Positions 61,687-64,000 of a stretch of DNA of 64,000 nt are shown one piece after another. The stretch lies in the NCBI RefSeq assembly GCF_008364555.1, contig NZ_VTUC01000013.1:17583-81582 (forward strand), read 5' to 3'. Position 1 is the first letter of the stretch; each line of letters opens with the position of its first letter. The notes beneath the pieces were generated by a model. The model was not told the DNA's origin, searched no databases, and was given only the letters and a program-made list of their open reading frames with translations. The DNA is from Enterobacter vonholyi. Its GTDB lineage: Bacteria; Pseudomonadota; Gammaproteobacteria; Enterobacterales; Enterobacteriaceae. Made by a program: the position numbers and the translations under genes.

Positions 61687-63138
61687 ATGCATTTTCGTGC
61701 CATAACCCGAATCGTTGGACTGCTGGTCATACTCTTTTCCGGGACGATGATTCTCCCAGGACTGGTGGCGCTTATCTACCGGGACGGTGCGGGGCGGGCA
61801 TTCACCCAGACCTTCTTTGTCGCGCTGGCGATTGGCTCGCTGCTGTGGTGGCCAAACCGTCGTCAGAAAGGTGAACTGAAATCTCGCGAAGGATTTTTGA
61901 TTGTGGTCCTGTTCTGGACGGTGCTGGGGAGCGTCGGTTCGCTGCCCTTTATCTTCTCTGAACAGCCTAATCTGAGCATCACGGATGCCTTTTTTGAATC
62001 GTTTTCGGGTTTAACAACCACTGGGGCGACGACGCTGGTCGGGCTGGATTCACTACCCCACGCCATTCTCTTTTATCGCCAGATGCTGCAGTGGTTCGGC
62101 GGTATGGGGATCATCGTCCTGGCGGTGGCTATTCTCCCTATTCTGGGCGTTGGTGGCATGCAGCTCTATCGCGCCGAAATGCCCGGGCCTCTGAAAGATA
62201 ACAAGATGCGCCCGCGTATTGCCGAGACGGCGAAAACCCTGTGGCTGATTTATGTCTTGCTGACGGTAGCCTGTGCGCTGGCGCTATGGTTTGCCGGGAT
62301 GCCTGCTTTCGACGCCATTGGACACAGTTTCGCGACGATTGCCATTGGCGGGTTCTCTACCCACGATGCCAGCGTGGGCTACTTCGACAGCCCAACGATT
62401 AACACTATCATTGCCATTTTCCTGCTGATCTCTGGCTGTAACTACGGTTTGCACTTCTCTTTACTGAGCGGGCGCAGCCTGAAGGTGTACTGGCGTGACC
62501 CTGAGTTCCGCATGTTCATTGGGGTCCAGCTTACGCTGGTGATCATCTGTACTCTGGTGCTGTGGTTCCATGATGTCTATAACTCCGCGCTGACCACGCT
62601 AAATCAGGCGTTCTTCCAGGTGGTATCGATGGCGACGACAGCCGGGTTTACCACGGACAGTATCGCCCGTTGGCCGCTGTTCCTGCCGGTGCTGCTTTTA
62701 TGCTCTGCATTTATTGGGGGCTGCGCGGGGTCCACGGGCGGTGGCCTGAAGGTGATTCGTATTCTGCTTCTGTTCAAGCAGGGCAACCGTGAGCTGAAGC
62801 GTCTGGTCCACCCGAACGCGGTCTACAGCATTAAGCTGGGGAACCGCGCGCTGCCGGAACGTATCCTCGAAGCGGTGTGGGGATTCTTCTCGGCGTATGC
62901 GCTGGTCTTTATCGTCAGTATGCTCGCGATTATCGCGACGGGTGTGGATGATTTCTCCGCCTTTGCGTCCGTGGTGGCAACATTGAATAACCTCGGGCCT
63001 GGCCTGGGGGTTGTGGCGGATAACTTTGCGAGTATGAACCCCGTCGCGAAATGGATCCTCATCGCCAATATGCTGTTTGGTCGCCTTGAGGTCTTTACGC
63101 TGCTGGTGCTCTTCACCCCTACATTCTGGCGCGAGTAA
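61687..63138 (+). CDS. trkH: Potassium uptake channel subunit TrkH
   Basis: Inner-membrane K+ channel of the Trk system, gated by the cytosolic TrkA ring. 483 residues, as in E. coli, with membrane segments grouped in four M1-P-M2 repeats. The selectivity-filter glycines are seen in [27 protein letters not shown] and [10 protein letters not shown], with [13 protein letters not shown] following the third. It starts 39 nt after yigZ and is 10 nt before hemG. Confidence 0.97.
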   Translation: MHFRAITRIVGLLVILFSGTMILPGLVALIYRDGAGRAFTQTFFVALAIGSLLWWPNRRQKGELKSREGFLIVVLFWTVLGSVGSLPFIFSEQPNLSITDAFFESFSGLTTTGATTLVGLDSLPHAILFYRQMLQWFGGMGIIVLAVAILPILGVGGMQLYRAEMPGPLKDNKMRPRIAETAKTLWLIYVLLTVACALALWFAGMPAFDAIGHSFATIAIGGFSTHDASVGYFDSPTINTIIAIFLLISGCNYGLHFSLLSGRSLKVYWRDPEFRMFIGVQLTLVIICTLVLWFHDVYNSALTTLNQAFFQVVSMATTAGFTTDSIARWPLFLPVLLLCSAFIGGCAGSTGGGLKVIRILLLFKQGNRELKRLVHPNAVYSIKLGNRALPERILEAVWGFFSAYALVFIVSMLAIIATGVDDFSAFASVVATLNNLGPGLGVVADNFASMNPVAKWILIANMLFGRLEVFTLLVLFTPTFWRE

Positions 63139-63148
63139 GGAGCCGTTG

Positions 63149-63694
63149 ATGAAAACACTCATTCTTTTCTCTACGCGAGACGGGCAAACGCGTGAGATTG
63201 CCGCGTATCTGGCATCTGAACTCAAAGAGCTGGGGATATATTCGGATGTGGTAAACCTGAACCGTGCGGATCAGATAACCTGGCAGGATTACGATCGCGT
63301 GGTAATTGGCGCGTCAATTCGTTACGGGCATTTCCATCCGGCGCTGGATCGCTTTGTGAAAAAGCACACCGCGGTGCTCAAGAAATTGCCCGGAGCGTTT
63401 TACTCGGTAAATCTGGTCGCACGTAAAGCAGAGAAGCGTACGCCGCAGACTAACAGCTACACGCGCAAGTTTTTACTCAGCTCGCCGTGGCAGCCAGACC
63501 TTTGCGCTGTCTTTGCCGGTGCGCTGCGCTACCCTCGCTATCGTTGGTATGACCGCTTTATGATCCGTCTTATTATGAAGATGACCGGAGGTGAAACCGA
63601 TACGCGTAAAGAAGTGGTTTATACCGACTGGTCGCAGGTGGCTAGTTTTGCCCGGGAAATCGCACATTTAACGGGCGATTCGCGACTTAAATAA
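63149..63694 (+). CDS. hemG: Menaquinone-dependent protoporphyrinogen IX dehydrogenase
   Basis: Flavodoxin-like FMN enzyme that oxidises protoporphyrinogen IX to protoporphyrin IX with quinone as acceptor. 181 residues, as in E. coli. The FMN phosphate loop is in [12 protein letters not shown] (7-18); [12 protein letters not shown] (near 57-68) and the long basic insertion around [16 protein letters not shown] mark HemG rather than plain flavodoxin. ATG 63149 has AAGGAG before it. Last gene before the rRNA operon. Confidence 0.97.
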   Translation: MKTLILFSTRDGQTREIAAYLASELKELGIYSDVVNLNRADQITWQDYDRVVIGASIRYGHFHPALDRFVKKHTAVLKKLPGAFYSVNLVARKAEKRTPQTNSYTRKFLLSSPWQPDLCAVFAGALRYPRYRWYDRFMIRLIMKMTGGETDTRKEVVYTDWSQVASFAREIAHLTGDSRLK

Positions 63695-63743
63695 GCGTTA
63701 AGCTTGAAAAGTGAGCGAACGATAAGTTTTTTGTATTTTGTGC

Positions 63744-63771
63744 TTGTCACGTCGGAATAACTCCCTATAAT
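63744..63771 (+). promoter_or_regulatory. rRNA operon promoter P1
   Basis: -35 TTGTCA (63744-63749), 16-nt spacer, -10 TATAAT (63766-63771), GC-rich discriminator after it. An AT-rich UP element (around 63724-63740) lies directly upstream. Same arrangement as E. coli rrn P1. Confidence 0.92.
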
Positions 63772-63863
63772 GCGCCTCCACTGACACGGAACAACGGCAC
63801 ACACGCCGCCGGGTTAGCGGAGTTCAGCGATGAACGCCAGCAGAGAAAAGCGAAAATAAACGC

Positions 63864-63891
63864 TTGACTCTGAAGCGGGAAAGCGTAATAT
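63864..63891 (+). promoter_or_regulatory. rRNA operon promoter P2
   Basis: -35 TTGACT (63864-63869), 16-nt spacer, -10 TAATAT (63886-63891), about 120 bp after P1 as in E. coli rrn operons. Confidence 0.92.
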
Positions 63892-63902
63892 GCACACCCC
63901 GC

Positions 63903-63939
63903 GCCGCTGCGAAAAGCGAAGCGGCACTGCTCTTTAACA
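63903..63939 (+). promoter_or_regulatory. rRNA leader antitermination signals boxB and boxA
   Basis: A boxB-type hairpin GCCGCT / AGCGGC (63903-63925) is followed by boxA TGCTCTTTAACA (63928-63939), the NusB-S10 loading site for rRNA antitermination. A boxC-like TGTGTGGG follows at 63955. Confidence 0.92.
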
Positions 63940-64000
63940 ATTTATCAGACAATCTGTGTGGGCACTCAAAGTGACATGGATTCTTAACGTCCTCGGACGA
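63940..64000 (+). other. 5' part of the rRNA leader (window ends before 16S)
   Basis: The leader after boxA continues with TTATCAGACAATCTGTGTGGGCACTC and CTTAACGTCCTCGGACGA, the conserved region that pairs with the 16S 3' flank for RNase III cutting. The 16S gene itself starts beyond the window edge. Confidence 0.85.

Overview
This window is a stretch of conserved core chromosome from a member of the Enterobacteriaceae. Gene order follows the E. coli K-12 rhlB-to-rrnA region almost gene for gene. Proteins have the same lengths as their E. coli counterparts or nearly so, but the sequence differs steadily. E. coli aslBA, yigE, yigF and yigG are missing, and an MFS transporter gene that K-12 lacks here sits between glmZ and hemY. 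REP-type intergenic palindromes of the form GCCGGGTGGCG...TTACCCGGC also occur. Together these suggest Enterobacter or a close relative (Lelliottia, Leclercia), but the genus cannot be fixed from this sequence alone. No phage, insertion sequence, CRISPR array, toxin-antitoxin pair or defence island was seen.

Layout. 1-2.7 kb: the 5' part of rhlB (minus strand, cut by the window edge), trxA, a rho leader with a probable rhoL, and rho. 2.9-13.8 kb: the complete enterobacterial common antigen (ECA) cluster wecA-wzzE-wecB-wecC-wecD-wecE-wzxE-wecF-wzyE-wecG. It covers lipid-linked sugar priming, UDP-ManNAcA and TDP-Fuc4NAc synthesis, trisaccharide assembly, flipping, polymerisation and chain-length control. 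14.0-15.9 kb: yifK/thrP and the argX-hisR-leuT-proM tRNA operon with promoter and terminator. 16.0-16.4 kb: the GlmZ small RNA with a sigma54 promoter and two upstream GlrR-type sites. 16.4-17.6 kb: the accessory MFS gene. 17.8-21.9 kb: hemCDXY (minus). 22.2-24.8 kb: cyaA.

24.9-31 kb: cyaY (minus) and lptM-dapF-yigA-xerC-yigB-uvrD, with a LexA box before uvrD. 31-41.8 kb: corA with a long leader, rarD and yigI (minus), pldA, recQ, rhtC facing rhtB, pldB-yigL, yigM, and metR (minus). 41.9-46 kb: metE, dlhH (minus) and udp. 46.1-53.2 kb: rmuC, ubiE-ubiJ-ubiB, tatABC and tatD. 53.2-56.1 kb: rfaH (minus), ubiD and fre. 56.1-59.5 kb: fadBA (minus). 59.7-63.7 kb: pepQ-yigZ-trkH-hemG. 63.7-64.0 kb: an rrn leader with P1, P2 and boxA. 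The window ends before the 16S gene.

Shared pathways tie neighbours together. Two blocks serve haem (hemCDXY, hemG) and one serves ubiquinone (ubiE, ubiJ, ubiB, ubiD). cyaA makes the cAMP whose receptor has visible sites at cyaA itself and at udp. I found no convincing undescribed multi-gene system. The most distinctive items are the MFS replacement at the glmZ-hemY junction, the frame-switched rhoL, an inverted repeat holding a TATAAT between ubiB and tatA, the wzzE-wecB hairpin, and a set of well-formed regulatory sites (GlmZ, uvrD, rmuC, udp, metE, fadB).
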